A program made the translations under genes and the position numbers. A stretch of 64,000 bases of DNA from Diplonema papillatum (taxonomy: Eukaryota > Euglenozoa > Diplonemea > Diplonemida > Diplonemidae): NCBI GenBank assembly GCA_030068145.1, contig JAPJBO010000262.1, forward strand, positions 124,001 through 188,000, written 5' to 3'. The first letter of the stretch is position 1. Each line of letters begins with the position of its first letter. This document shows, piece by piece, positions 10,309 to 20,377 of the stretch. Under the pieces are notes generated by a model. That model saw only the letters and a program-made list of their open reading frames with translations, had not been told where the DNA came from and ran no database searches.

Positions 10309-10622
10309 TTCCTCGGGCTTGTCAGCCTCCACAGCGGACGTGAAGCGCGCACCGGAGGCAAATGGTACGCGGGGCAAGAAGCGACCGAAGCATGCCACGA
10401 TAGCGGGTTGTGGAATCGATTGCCACAGTTTGTTGCTGCAAAAGTCAGTCGGGAGCCATTTACATGCAAATAAGGACCACCCTATGCCAGCTTTTCGCTA
10501 GGGACTCCTGATGGGTCACTGTTGCCAGCTGTTGTTGGAAGATACTGTTTAGAGTGCTGCGTGCCAAGTTCAAACCACGACGACACACTATTGTTCACAG
10601 GGTCCCAACCGAAACACTAAAA
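10309..10622. other. spacer before RPS28
   Basis: No gene seen. The last bases before the RPS28 start contain 'ttgttcacag' some 25 bases upstream of ATG, a possible trans-splice acceptor; inference only. Confidence 0.4.
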
Positions 10623-10874
10623 ATGTCGACGGCTGCGAAGAACGTTACTGCGGTTGACGCCGATGCACCGGCGTCCAACGACTCTTCGAAGTTGGCACAG
10701 GTGATCAAGGTCATCGGCAGGACCGGCTCCCGTGGTGGCGTGACCCAGGTGCGCACGAAGATCCTCGAAGACAGCACCGAGAGAAGCATCATCCGAAACG
10801 TGAAGGGTCCCGTCAAGGAGATGGACATCCTCGCCCTCATGGAAACCGAACGTGAGGCCCGTCGTCTCCGATAA
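10623..10874 (+). CDS. RPS28: 40S ribosomal protein S28 (eS28)
   Basis: 83 residues, intron-free. The C-terminal 66 residues are diagnostic of eS28: an OB-fold with '[15 protein letters not shown]', '[10 protein letters not shown]' and the invariant end '[10 protein letters not shown]'. The protein sits near the decoding and mRNA exit region of the small ribosomal subunit. Its N-terminal extension (about 18 Ala/Asp/Ser-rich residues) is longer than in animals and fungi, whose eS28 is usually 64-69 residues. The ATG at 10623 follows 'ctaaaa' and is the only one that precedes the conserved core. This gene alone establishes the window as eukaryotic nuclear DNA. Confidence 0.97.
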   Translation: MSTAAKNVTAVDADAPASNDSSKLAQVIKVIGRTGSRGGVTQVRTKILEDSTERSIIRNVKGPVKEMDILALMETEREARRLR

Positions 10875-11944
10875 GCGAGCAGCCGAGAAAGAAGGCCGGA
10901 AAGCCAGAAACCGGAGAACAGAGGGGAAACAAGACGGCACAGACGAGAAAGAGAGGGAGAGCGGTCTCTCTCCGTGTTCACGCCCCCCCCATCTTCGCTA
11001 TCCCACTCCCTCTTTCTTCTCCCACCCATCATGCCCTTTCTTTTTCGTTCGCGCTGTAGCCGCGATTGTCACCAACATTTCCATTCGTGAACTCCTTCCA
11101 TGAACGCGACCGAAGGTCAAGGGCTCCCTTGGGGCCTAGTTATTCCAGGGTGCTCGAAGAAGAAGAAGAAAGAAGAAGAAGAAGAAGAAAAAGGCCGCAC
11201 CTACCACAGCTTGCAAAGCTTGAGCCGAAGGCAGCACAGTGCTACAACCCCCGTTCGACGAGCTTGTGTTCAGCCCCAAGGGGCACCACGCCTTGATGTT
11301 TTAGTTCGGGAAAATTGGTAGCCACTTGACCCGTAGGCCCGTGGCTCTGCAGTACCGCTGAACACGTGAAGCTTGGCTCCCGTGTAGCAGGCTTTCCCTG
11401 GTACTTAAGGGTGCTCGACAAAAGTAGTTGCGTCGCCGCTACGCGAAGGCTTTCAGTGTGCGCATGCCATCATCAAGCTTTCGCGGACCGTTCGCAACCG
11501 ATTCCCAATGGCAAAATAGGGAAGAAGGGCAGATGTGTGCTTTTGCCAAGCAAAAGGTGCCACGCGCTACCCGGGTTTGCAGAATGCGTGAGCTACGCCG
11601 GGCACATCGGGCCACGACTCACTTTGGCAAACGACAGCCATATTCACACCCGTATTGCGTGTCTCCAACCGTCTACGAGTATCTGAGGATATTGTTTTTC
11701 GAAGGGGTTAAGCCTTATCCTAACCTGTTAATTGAGTTGCAGCGTTTCGCTTCATCACAGCAGCTGAAACCTGACCAGTCTCTTTACAAGTCCGGTGCTG
11801 GATCCACGACAGTCACAGTTGACGCCGTACTGCAGGGCATGACGGGTTGTCCGTACGGGTACTGTGACCACGCTCCCGTGGTGACGGCTGAACGAAACTT
11901 GAAACAATCAGGCCACCCTTACACACAAACAAAAGAACGGACCT
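10875..11944. other. spacer between RPS28 and aldo-keto reductase
   Basis: 10875-11130 is the RPS28 3' flank. A (GAA)n tract lies at 11154-11195. About 11130-11415 is a diverged copy of the 290 bp repeat family E found in tandem at 51985-52560 (shared 'cagcacagtgctacaaccc', 'gtagccacttgacccg'). 11421-11944 holds nothing I recognise; the long open frame across it is an extension of another frame of the reductase gene. Confidence 0.5.
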
Positions 11945-12880
11945 ATGAAAAGCTTCCAGCTATCCGATGGTACGGAGCACCCGTGCATGGGGTTCGGGAC
12001 GTACAAGGTGGGGGTGATCCCGCCTATGGCCAGCGGACAGAACGGCGTGAAGGGATACACGGGGAAGGACATCAAGCAAGTTGTCGCCAGCGCCGTGGAA
12101 GCTGGGTACAAGATGTTCGACTGCGCCGCGTTCTACGAAAACGAGAAGGAAATCGGAGAAGCGCTGGCGGCCTCGGGACAGGCCGACGGGCTGTACGTTT
12201 GCAGCAAAGTGTGGACGGCGACCGTCTGCAAAGGCAGGGATGCGGTCCTCGCCGACGTGCGCCGCATGGCGGCGGACCTGCAGCGGCCGGCGCTGGACTT
12301 GTGCCTCATCCACTGGCCGGCGCCCGGGAAGCACGTTGCCGCCTACCTTGCGCTGCAGGAGGCCAAAAAGCTCAACCTGGTCAAATCCATCGGAATCTCG
12401 AACTACACCATCGAAGACTATCAAGAGCTCATGGCGTGCCCCGAAGTCACCGAAAAGCCGGTCGTCAACCAGATCGAGGTGAACCCGCTGCTTTACCGGA
12501 AAAAGACGATCGATTTCTTCCAAAGCGAAGGCGTCCTGATAGAAGCGTACCGCCCGCTGGGCGCCGGAAAAGCCCTGTCCCTCGACTGCGTGCGGAGGAT
12601 CGCAGAGCGGCGATCGGCCAGCCCCGCGAATGTCATCTGCGCGTGGCTGCTTTCGCTGAACATAGTCCCGCTTGTCAAGTCCGAGACCCCGGCCCGTATC
12701 GTGGACAACCTGAAGGCCCTCGACCTGAAGCTGACGGATGAGGACCTGACGGAGCTATCGAGTGTGACATCGCCAGATGCCATCAAATCGAACGTCGAAA
12801 CTTACAAAAAGAACGTTGTCAGGGACACGCCGTGGGAAGGCACGACGGAGGGTGTGAAGACGGAAGTCACTGCTGGCTGA
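11945..12880 (+). CDS. aldo-keto reductase
   Basis: 311 residues, usual length for the family. These cytosolic TIM-barrel enzymes reduce aldehydes or ketones with NADPH. The catalytic tetrad is complete: Asp59 and Tyr64 in 'FDCAAFYENE', Lys88 in 'VCSKVW', His123 in 'LIHWP'. Also present are 'GISNY' (about 152-156) and the cofactor-binding 'LVKSETPARI' near residue 240. Substrate cannot be told; a prostaglandin F synthase/xylose reductase-like or generic aldehyde reductase activity is typical. The start ATG follows 'caaacaaaagaacggacct'. The last 45 bp of the gene reappear at 13090-13137. Confidence 0.95.
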   Translation: MKSFQLSDGTEHPCMGFGTYKVGVIPPMASGQNGVKGYTGKDIKQVVASAVEAGYKMFDCAAFYENEKEIGEALAASGQADGLYVCSKVWTATVCKGRDAVLADVRRMAADLQRPALDLCLIHWPAPGKHVAAYLALQEAKKLNLVKSIGISNYTIEDYQELMACPEVTEKPVVNQIEVNPLLYRKKTIDFFQSEGVLIEAYRPLGAGKALSLDCVRRIAERRSASPANVICAWLLSLNIVPLVKSETPARIVDNLKALDLKLTDEDLTELSSVTSPDAIKSNVETYKKNVVRDTPWEGTTEGVKTEVTAG

Positions 12881-13740
12881 GAAACGCGGTGCCCGCTGAG
12901 CACGCTACCGATGCGCACTGCAAATTGACACCCAGGGTAAGGAATTCCACTGCGAAGGTGACTTCTCCTTGTTTTCGCGTTCTGCGGCCATTTTCCGAGC
13001 CTGAACGACCGTCCGACCACTTTCTTCTGGATTTCCGGAGCGTTTCAGGGCCACCTAAGTGGTTGGTTAAAAGAAGACACACCGAAAAGACATGACAAAG
13101 GCCGTGAAGACGGAGGTCACTACAGATGAGAAACGAGCACCGACAACCTCCTACGCTCTCAGCGAAACTCAAAATCTCGTGTGGCAAGTGGACTATACTC
13201 TGCTCAGACGTTACCTTGAAGCCATGCGTTCCTTCTCTCTCGCCTTCGGTAAAAGCCAACGCGATAGCGATGGCCGTGGGAACACACGCACACCGTTGGG
13301 TGGGTGGGAAGAGGCCCAGGACTGCGAAGGGGCGTGACTATCCCCGCCCCTGTCCCTTCCAGGGAGCCGCCCGGATCTAGCCTGGCCCACCTGACTTGTT
13401 CTGATGTTCTCCCCCTCTCTCGGGAGGGGAGTTGCTGGCTGCTCCTGTGATCTTTGTGTCTCTCGTACCAAGTCCGCCGTTCGGAACGTATGAGTTCATC
13501 TAGAACTTCCCTCACTTCGTGTACGAAGTTCTTGATCCCTCTCTCTCTTTCTCTCACCACCATTTTCTCCTTTCAGACCTGTAGAAAAGGAGAAGTCCCG
13601 AGTGCCGCACTTGAGTGGCCTGATTAGCCTGATGTCACGCACTCACGCATTTCCCGAGACTGGATTCATGGATGGCCACCTTGGCCTTCCAGAACCGTAG
13701 ATGCCAGGGCTAGAAACGGGAGTTCCTTTCGTACCCCTCA
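12881..13740. other. 3' flank of the reductase with an echo of its gene end
   Basis: 13090-13137 is a degenerate repeat of the reductase's last codons and stop region (compare 12840-12886; shared GTGAAGACGGA, GTCACT and TGAGAAACG). 13345-13560 resembles 39315-39480 (shared 'gttgct', 'tgatgctcc'-like and 'tctttg' blocks), another dispersed family. No further gene seen. Confidence 0.55.
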
Positions 13741-13974
13741 TTCATTCATGCGCAGAATGCGGTCTCGTCTCTTTGTGGATATCGGACAACCCGAGCTGCT
13801 AGTTGCCCTTGGGGTACGTGCAGTACGTGCAGCTCAATGTGCTGACGGCGACTCAAATAAACCGTCTCTTGAAAGCCCCCATGGAGGGGTTCCAACACGC
13901 ATCGCTTCGACTCAATGCAGAACACCCACAGGGGCGCCCACAAAAGAGGAGCCAGCAAAAAGAATACCCTCTCC

Positions 13975-14041
13975 GCGCCCCCGCCCCTCTTCTTCCCTCC
14001 ACCTCGCCTGTATCGCAGCTCCTTCGCCTCACTCAGCAAGC
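13975..14041 (+). promoter_or_regulatory. pyrimidine tract with AG: candidate trans-splice acceptor
   Basis: A C/T-rich run of about 40 bases ends in 'tatcgcag' and, further on, 'cactcag', five bases before the ATG at 14042. This is the arrangement expected of a spliced-leader acceptor, or of the end of a 5' UTR intron. Not proven; depends on whether the organism trans-splices. Confidence 0.3.
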
Positions 14042-14131
14042 ATGGACTTCGACTTCGATGCACCTCTTGGGACAGGAGGCAGCGACAACTCTCCGGCCAG
14101 CATGGGCGACACCGGCTTCAGCTTTGACATG
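14042..14131 (+). CDS. CLC: probable first exon of clathrin light chain
   Basis: 30 residues starting MDFDFDAPLG and ending GFSFDM, acidic and aromatic, with the GC-rich codon use of the real genes and a strong pyrimidine-AG leader in front. It ends at a GT (14132) in phase 0 and runs directly into a minus-strand copy of repeat family A. The phase matches an AG at 17053-17054 just before the clathrin light chain body, so joining the two gives about 195 residues, a normal length for that protein. The alternative is an unrelated, truncated gene. The join is inference. Confidence 0.45.
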
Positions 14132-14135
14132 GTTT

Positions 14136-14312
14136 GCATTTTCTTCTGTATAAGCACCTGCTTTGTAGGAAATACTTGAGAAGGTTGCCAGCTGCAAAAT
14201 ATCAAAGGAGGTAAATGTGCTGTAGCCCACACGAAACACAGGTGAATCTGAGTTCAGTGGCGGGCGTAAGCGTTCAACTAAAGACCCACTTTGTAGTTGT
14301 ATTGTTTTTTTC
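14136..14312 (-). repeat. dispersed repeat family A, copy
   Basis: Minus-strand copy, closely similar to 46975-47160 (shared 'gcacctgctttgtaggaaat', 'agcccacacgaaacacagg', 'ggcgggcgtaagcgttcaac'). It lies within the candidate first intron of the clathrin light chain gene, beginning only a few bases after the donor. Confidence 0.7.
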
Positions 14313-14439
14313 CCCTCTAGCCGTCTTCGAATTATGCACAAGGCAGCTCCTCGAGTATGTTCGTGAGTTCGGAACTGAACCGCCCGAGTAGGACCCTCTG
14401 ATCATGATCAATTGCCACCTGAAACTATGCCCAGGACTT

Positions 14440-14600
14440 GAGTTCGGGGTTTTGCGGTCAGCGAAAAGTACTGCGTCTGATGGCTGTGATAGCAAAACCA
14501 CCACCCAAAGAAAGGATACCAAGAAAGGTCGAAAGACACCAGACTGCACATCAACCTCGGTTGATTGTCGAAAACGCAACTGGACGAGCACATCGAAACC
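14440..14600 (+). repeat. dispersed repeat family D, copy
   Basis: Related segments at about 26930-27060 and 40430-40500 share 'atagca(g/a)aaccaccа'-type and 'ggttgat(t/c)gt' blocks. No coding content recognised. The family type is unknown. Confidence 0.45.
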
Positions 14601-16100
14601 TGGTGGGTTCCTTGGCCAGCTTTCGGGAGTCTCGACCAGATTGATGCCCACCTTGTATTCTATCATCATGATGGTGGCTCTCAACACCATGTGCAAGCTG
14701 CACCCTGGGGAGTCTCTGTCTGTGGACAGACTCTCATCATCATAGGTGACCATCCTTGCCCGAAAGATTGCCGTTGTTCGTAATCACAACTTCTACAATG
14801 CTTTGCGAATCCCGAAGTTGAAACAGGGTGAAAACGAGTGAGTTACAAAAAGTCCGTTTTGCAGAGTTATGGACTCATGAAAAATCTCTATCTCCTCCAT
14901 ACCCAAGCCTCTACGGTCAATCCACAAATAATGCTAGAAAAAGCAAGTTAGCTTTTTTTTTTTTGTACAAACAACCAGTGTTCGCTTTAAGACCGGTGGC
15001 CCAGTCATTTTTCAAAACTGCCTCTGGGCAGTTTTTTATTTCGAAGCATCTCAGGCGTGTGGCTTTTTTCACTAGTGTTCGTCTTCCAGGGGTTTCAGTG
15101 CAGGCAGCCACGTACACAATGGAGCTTACCTGCAGCCTGGATACGGCCGAGTCGCGAGCCCCCTCCCCAGTCGCTGAGTCAGCTCCGTCAGAATGGCGTA
15201 AGGAAAGAGTTCTAGGCATGACCCATCTGGGTTAACTGGACCAAGGTTCGTGCAAAATGCCGTCGATAGCTATTCGGTTATCCTTCGGCTGGCTGAGGCA
15301 TTTGTGCTCTATCTGTGGTGGCTGGGTTGCTTCTGACTGCAGGATCCTTCCCCGAACAAAAAGATTTGCTCCAGTCGTTAGCTATCATTATATGATAGCT
15401 GCTGGCTTTCCTTCTGGACATCGCGACATTTCTGGACAATTTCACCCGCCGCTGTGCAGCGCCCTCGTGCGAGGTCGACACTCCAACTGTATGTCGTGCG
15501 TGAACGTTGGCATTGAGTTCATCGAGCTCGGCTGAGCTGAAGGCTCGCACCGTCCACGCAACTTGTGGAGGCTACTGGGCGTGGTCCATGCCAACCAAGT
15601 GGCCTGCTTCAGTATTTTCGGCGGTTTTCCTTCCCCTGGTCAGGGCGGTTCACTCCCCATGTTGAGTTTTTGTTCAGGTTTTCACTGGATTTATTGGTCA
15701 AGCACCAGCTGGCACAGCCCTTTCTATGAATCAAAGCATCAAAGTGACCCAGGAAAAAGGTGCGGCTGGTCGTTGTCCACTTCATCACACGTTAGTACTG
15801 GCCGTTGTGCCAGCTGGATCTGCAGCATGTTAGCCGGCTCAGTGTCGTCGCTGGGTTTCGGCTAGGGCACATGTGCAGTGATTGGGTACACCACTGTGAC
15901 ACCAGGAAGAAAACACAGCCAGGTGGGAGGCAGGCAGGGCCTGCCCGGCTGCTCTGGCACGACAACACTGCTGGTCACTTTTGACCCAAATATGACTGGT
16001 CAGCCGGTCTTTTTTGCCCCAAAAATGATCGGTCATAAATGACCGATCAGTTTTCAGCGATGGATTTTTTTAGTCATAAATGACCGGCTTTTTTCTTAGC
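14601..16100. other. candidate intron DNA, mostly unassigned
   Basis: No gene recognised. Near 14893-14942 a short match to 46865-46920 ('acccaagcctctacggtca') shows another dispersed repeat. At 16026-16049 lies a palindrome with 11-base arms (TGATCGGTCAT and its complement) amid further copies of the 'gaccgg'/'ggtcat' theme at 15990-16085. Confidence 0.4.
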
Positions 16101-16105
16101 GCGAG

Positions 16106-16740
16106 CACTGCAAACAACCATCGCGCCTATTCTTTTGCTAGCCAAAGTGAGAAAACGAGTGAAAGAGTACAGCAGTAGCAAAGAGAACGACTGTAAAAGA
16201 AGCTGGCAATAGCACAACTACCGGGCCAGCGGAGACCACCGCAAAAGATTTCTTACTTTTCCTTATCCCTCAAAACCAGCACCAATAACAACGACCCCCC
16301 GTTTCCCTGGACAGTCCTTCAATAAATTCGCGAAAACCCAGACCTCAGTGGTGCAAGCACCACGCGCTCTTGTACTCAAGAAGTTATTCCCCCCCCATCT
16401 TTATACATTATCGTGGTGTCGGCCGCAACCTCAAAACCAGCACCAAGAGCAACGATCCCCCTCTTACATATTAAACCCAGTTTTTCCCCCCCACCCGCAG
16501 CAGCAAAACCTGCTCAACATGTATGCACGTGGGGGGCCCAGGGCCACATTCATTGCGAATGTGTTCGTGGTGTCGGTCGCAGGATTTCTTTTCTTGGCTA
16601 CCCAAAGAGAAAAAGAGTGAAAGAGTACGAACAGTAGTGAGTAGAGAAGAGAACGAGTGTAAAAGAAGTTGGCGGTAGCACAAACTACCGGGCCAGCGGA
16701 GACCACCGCAAAAAGATTTCTAATGTTTCCTTATCCCTCA
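16106..16740 (+). repeat. tandem copies of DNA upstream of the clathrin light chain body
   Basis: 16106-16300, 16330-16520 and 16558-16740 each repeat parts of the same block, including 'actaccgggccagcggaga', 'ccttatccctca' and 'aaaaccagcaccaa'. The middle copy continues to 'cagcagcaaaacctgctcaacatg', a degenerate copy of the leader and ATG of the gene itself at 17051-17075. A dispersed copy lies at 52712-52935. Confidence 0.7.
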
Positions 16741-16954
16741 GATGCGTGTTGTAGCCGTGTTGTGTATGGCTTCGTGGGGGCCTAGTCATCCACCTCATCA
16801 CCATAGAGCACAAACCTTTCTTGACAGTGATTGGACACAGTCGGGATTGCCGGGGGCGGGTCTCCATGAAGAAGAGAATTGTAAAGCAAGACCTGCCCCC
16901 TGCGCCTGCTGTCTCCGGCTGCTTCGGCAGACGACACATACCTACTACTACTAG

Positions 16955-17010
<56 letters not shown>
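16741..17010 (+). mobile_element. SINE-like insertion with (TAC)n tail and 12 bp target-site duplication
   Basis: A 270 bp segment sits between perfect 12-base direct repeats CCTTATCCCTCA (16729-16740 and 17011-17022); without it the flanking sequence is the uninterrupted block seen at 16264 and 52901. The right end is a (TAC)n tract (about 16949-17010). A second copy without the same flanks lies on the minus strand at about 44309-44560, also with a TAC/GTA tail. Short size, simple-repeat tail and target-site duplication fit a non-autonomous retroposon; no partner enzyme is encoded here. Confidence 0.8.
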
Positions 17011-17011
<1 letters not shown>

Positions 17012-17054
17012 CTTATCCCTCAAAACCAGCACCAATAACAACGACCACCCACAG

Positions 17055-17552
17055 CAGCAAGAAGGTCTCAACATGAAACAGCCCGCCGCCGGCGGAGACG
17101 GCGAGGACGCAGGGTACTCTCCGCCTGCGCTCGACTCGTCCTACTCCCCTCCCGCAGCAGCGGCGGAGGAGGAATCAGCGTTCCCTGGGCTGAACAATTC
17201 GTCTTCCGCGCCCGCGCCGCCGCAGAAGGACCACCTGGCTGAGTTCCAGGAGAAGGTGAAAGCCGCGGTGCAGCGCCGTGACGCCGAGGCCGATGCCGAG
17301 CACAAAAAAGTGCGGCAGAAGGCGGAGGAGACGCTGAAGAAGATGCAGGCCGACCGCGAAGGCAAGGTCAAGGCGAGGAAGAGCCAGAACAAGGAGGACG
17401 AAACGTCGCTCAAGGCAAGGAACGAGGCGCTCTTCAACGACGGGCCCGTGTGGGACCGCGTCGTGTCCCTCGTCGACCTCAAAGACGAGAAGCTCGGCCG
17501 GAAAACGAAGCGAATGCGCGAGGTCCTCAAGTACCTGCAGACACGAGCATAG
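17055..17552 (+). CDS. CLC: clathrin light chain, main exon
   Basis: 165 residues from the candidate acceptor at 17054, or 159 if translation starts at the ATG at 17073. The N-terminal half is Pro/Ala/acidic and disordered. Residues about 60-120 form a charged helix ('EFQEKVKAAVQRRDAEAD...') of the kind that binds clathrin heavy chain. The end 'VWDRVVSLVDL ... RKTKRMREVLKYL' matches the conserved C-terminus of light chains, which contacts the trimerisation region of the heavy chain. The protein regulates coat assembly in endocytosis and Golgi sorting. A TAC-tailed element and several duplicated leaders lie immediately upstream. Confidence 0.85.
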   Translation, partial: QQEGLNMKQPAAGGDGEDAGYSPPALDSSYSPPAAAAEEESAFPGLNNSSSAPAPPQKDHLAEFQEKVKAAVQRRDAEADAEHKKVRQKAEETLKKMQADREGKVKARKSQNKEDETSLKARNEALFNDGPVWDRVVSLVDLKDEKLGRKTKRMREVLKYLQTRA

Positions 17553-19178
17553 AACGCGCGTCTGTTCGGTCTACGACGGATAGGTATTCCGAAATAGCAA
17601 CAGCAGAGGCTGCCCGGAGACGCAAACGAGGGGGGGGGGGGAGGGAGCGAATACATTTTAGCAACGGGTTCGAGTAGTGTGTGCGTGTGTAGCCGCGACC
17701 ACCCCGCGGGCGTCTTACCCCCTTGCGGGCCCTTGGGCCGTTCCCGCCGCTATCCCACGCTCTGCCGCACATCCCCAGCCGGGGACTGTTTCCAGAGTTG
17801 TGGGAAACGCCGTAGAGCTGGATATATATGGAGCAGCGTGGTTTGACCGCTTCGAAGCACGTGCCCAACGTGGTACATCGGCTCAATGCCGGTACGAGGC
17901 TTGAGCACTTGCTTATCCAGACATTCTCTTGTATCCTGTGGGGCTTCCATGTTGACATGGCACGCCGTGAACATTTGAACTGGTCTGTTTTGTTTTAGCT
18001 GGCGAAGCTGGTGTCGTGTCCGCACACTGATGCCGCCACCGCCGTCTTCGTTTCTTTTGCCCTGCTTCCTCCCCACCCTTTCTTGTGACAGCCTCTCCTT
18101 GATAATGTTTTATTGCACTCTGTTGCCCATTCCGCGGCTTCTTCCTTTTCTTCTTCGTCCTTTTTCTTCCTGTGTCGTCCTTGTGGCGGACCTGCTCGTC
18201 GTTGGTTCGCCCTCTTCTCTTTCTGACCTCGTGTATAACTGGCGTATTCACTACCGAATACGCGTATCTTATTAATAGTTAGCGCCCTTATCGATCTTGT
18301 GCGTTGGCATTTTTTGTCTCCACGCACAACTCTGACGAGTCACAGGCCCCGCGTGCAGTTCAAAGTGTGCTAGATACTCGCTGTTCACGTCGTGAGTACG
18401 TGGCACGAATGGACTTGCCGCCTCTGCATTTGCTTGCTCCTGGGTAAAACCGTCTCTTGATGTTTGCGCTCCTTTCTTTCTCTCTTTCGGCGGACCTCGC
18501 TCGGTTTCTTCTTGGTTCATCCTTCTTCTTTGCGTCTTCTTTTTTACTTCTTGTTTTTCTGCTTCTCTTTTTCTGCTTCTGTTCCTCGTTTTGTGACAAT
18601 GTGTTCTGACTAGTTTCAAGACGTCGCCTTTCTTTCGTTTTTGAAACTTACAATCTTACGGTGCCAGTCTCGTTGTCCGGGGGGGTTGTGCTCTAAGGCA
18701 TTAGCCGCTCCCTGTGCGCGCCAACAACCTTCTCTGGAACCTGGGCGCAGACGTAGTGTGCTGTCAGCTGGGGTGTTTTTTCGGGCAGTTTCGGGCTGTA
18801 GAAAGACTTGACCCGCACAGTAGACCTCCCTCCTCGAAATAGGCTGCAGCGCACTTGTTTTTGCCCTGCTCATTTGGGTTCCTTCCGGGGTTATAGGCTC
18901 CTCATCAACCTCCAAAACACGCTGTCGGACCTGATAGACCGTGGTGGACCGTGATTCACTGTGATAAACAGCGGCAGGCACTTCGATGCAGTTTCAAGAG
19001 ATAGGGACGGACGGGCTCAGTAATACAGCATTGGACATCGTGGACTCAGTACAGCAATCATGCGTGACAGGCAGGATCTGCCTGAACACCATGCTAAAAT
19101 CATCCCAAGCCAAGACCACCGCCAGCAGGGTCAACCGGGGGCCCCCCCGGAGGGCGGCGGAGGGGACGGCTGGGGAAG
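17553..19178. other. spacer with long pyrimidine-rich stretch
   Basis: No gene recognised. 18030-18620 is strongly T/C-rich on the + strand (many ttc/tct runs), which gives purine-rich, Lys/Arg/Glu-rich open frames on the minus strand that look artefactual. The rest shows no known repeat copy. Confidence 0.4.
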
Positions 19179-19622
19179 ATGGAAAGAAGAGGGAGCGGAG
19201 ACGGCCGGCGGAGAAGCTCAGTGCTGCCGCCGGTGCACAACATCCGGTTCCCGAAGGAGGACGCCGCCGTCGCCGAGGCGCCGGCGAAGGTGAAGTCGAA
19301 GCGCAGGTCGTCGGCTCGGGCCAGGAGGAAGAGCAAAGCTGAACAACTCCACCGACCGCGGGCCGCGTCCGCGCTGCCGCCCATCCCGAGCGAGCTGCTC
19401 CTCCTCCGTCTCATCGACGTCTTCCCTGCGAAGGTTGGCCGGCACGGGGACTCGCTTCCCATCGAATCCGACCGTGACTGGCAGCTCACGGGCGCCGACC
19501 TCAAAATGGGCGAACGGCCGCACTACGCGAACCTGCTCGCCCATCTCTGCGCCGCTTTGGAGTCGTGGGACTCCTACTGTGCCATCCGGGACAACTTGAC
19601 GACGAACCGTCCGCTGACCGAG
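19179..19622 (+). CDS. probable first exon of STE-like kinase
   Basis: 148 residues, basic at the start then containing an ordered, helical-looking part (about 65-148, 'ELLLLRLIDVFPAKVG...'). Its GC-rich codon use matches the kinase downstream. It ends at codon GAG followed by GCATGT, a GC-type splice donor in phase 0, and the kinase frame opens in phase 0 after 'attgtag' at 20377. A GT two codons later would be in phase 1 and would not fit. The join to the kinase is inference but economical, since neither piece alone has a convincing start and stop. Confidence 0.6.
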
Positions 19623-20377
19623 GCATGTTCTCTCCCCTCCCCCGTGCTCCGCCTAATCCCGGGACCCTTTTCCACCCCAACCCTTTTTTACAACGCTTTC
19701 TCCTCACGTAGCAAGCAAGGGTGTGCTGGTGTGTAGCAAGGCGTGTGCCACCCCTATGCATTTTGGCTTGCTCCGCACTATTATCTAGTCCAGAAACAAT
19801 ACACTTTTTCATAGACAAAAGCCGGGTTGGTTCGAATAAAGGCTATTCACATTGCATGTTCATAGGACCTCCAGTCTCGAAACATGTCTTACCGATACCC
19901 CGAGCAATACAACAGCATAGGCCATGCTTTCACACCGAGGATCGGTACTGAAGATCGTCAAGCTTTTACCCTTATGCTCTACGCGTGATTTCTGTTGTCC
20001 CGCTGAGCTTGCCTTAGGACACCTGCGTCAGTGTGTAACAGCTGATGTGCCGCCCCAGCCCACTCCTAGCTACACACCAGCACATGCCGTGCTACACAAC
20101 AACAGAGTGAGCGGGCGCCGGCCTTCATGCCGGTCGGCCCGGGTTCGAACCCGCCGGAACTTTGCTTATCCAGAACTTAGCTTCGCCCGAACTTTGCTTC
20201 ACCAAAACTTAGCTTCGCCCGAACTTTACTGTTTCCCGAACTTTACCTGCTGACTCCAGTCTCGCCCCGCGCCGGCCTTCACCGAGCGCACGTACTTTAA
20301 GGGAATCCAGTGAGTAACCCATGCAAAGGCGTCCTGCCAACTCGCACCCTACCATAAACCCAAACCCCAAATTGTAG
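19623..20377 (+). other. candidate GC-AG intron carrying three dispersed repeats
   Basis: 755 bp. It contains a copy of a family shared with 34765-34882 (19765-19885; 'ggctattcacattgcatgtt'), a piece shared in reverse with 46530-46592 (19921-19975), and a short tRNA-derived element at 20098-20281. The intron has been a landing site for repeats while the flanking exons stayed open. Confidence 0.5.
20098..20281 (+). mobile_element. short copy of tRNA-derived SINE-like element H
   Basis: The head contains an A-box-like 'cagagtgag' and a B box GGTTCGAACCC. The tail is five imperfect repeats of a unit like CGAACTTTGCTTC, ending in 'tgactccagtctcgcc'. The longer relative on the minus strand at 34157-34738 has the same order with about 350 extra bases between head and tail. 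A third, headless copy is at 26689-26860. Confidence 0.7.

Noticed and set aside
18030-18620. Lys/Arg/Glu-rich minus-strand frames
   Set aside because: Produced by a pyrimidine-rich + strand stretch; composition bias explains them.
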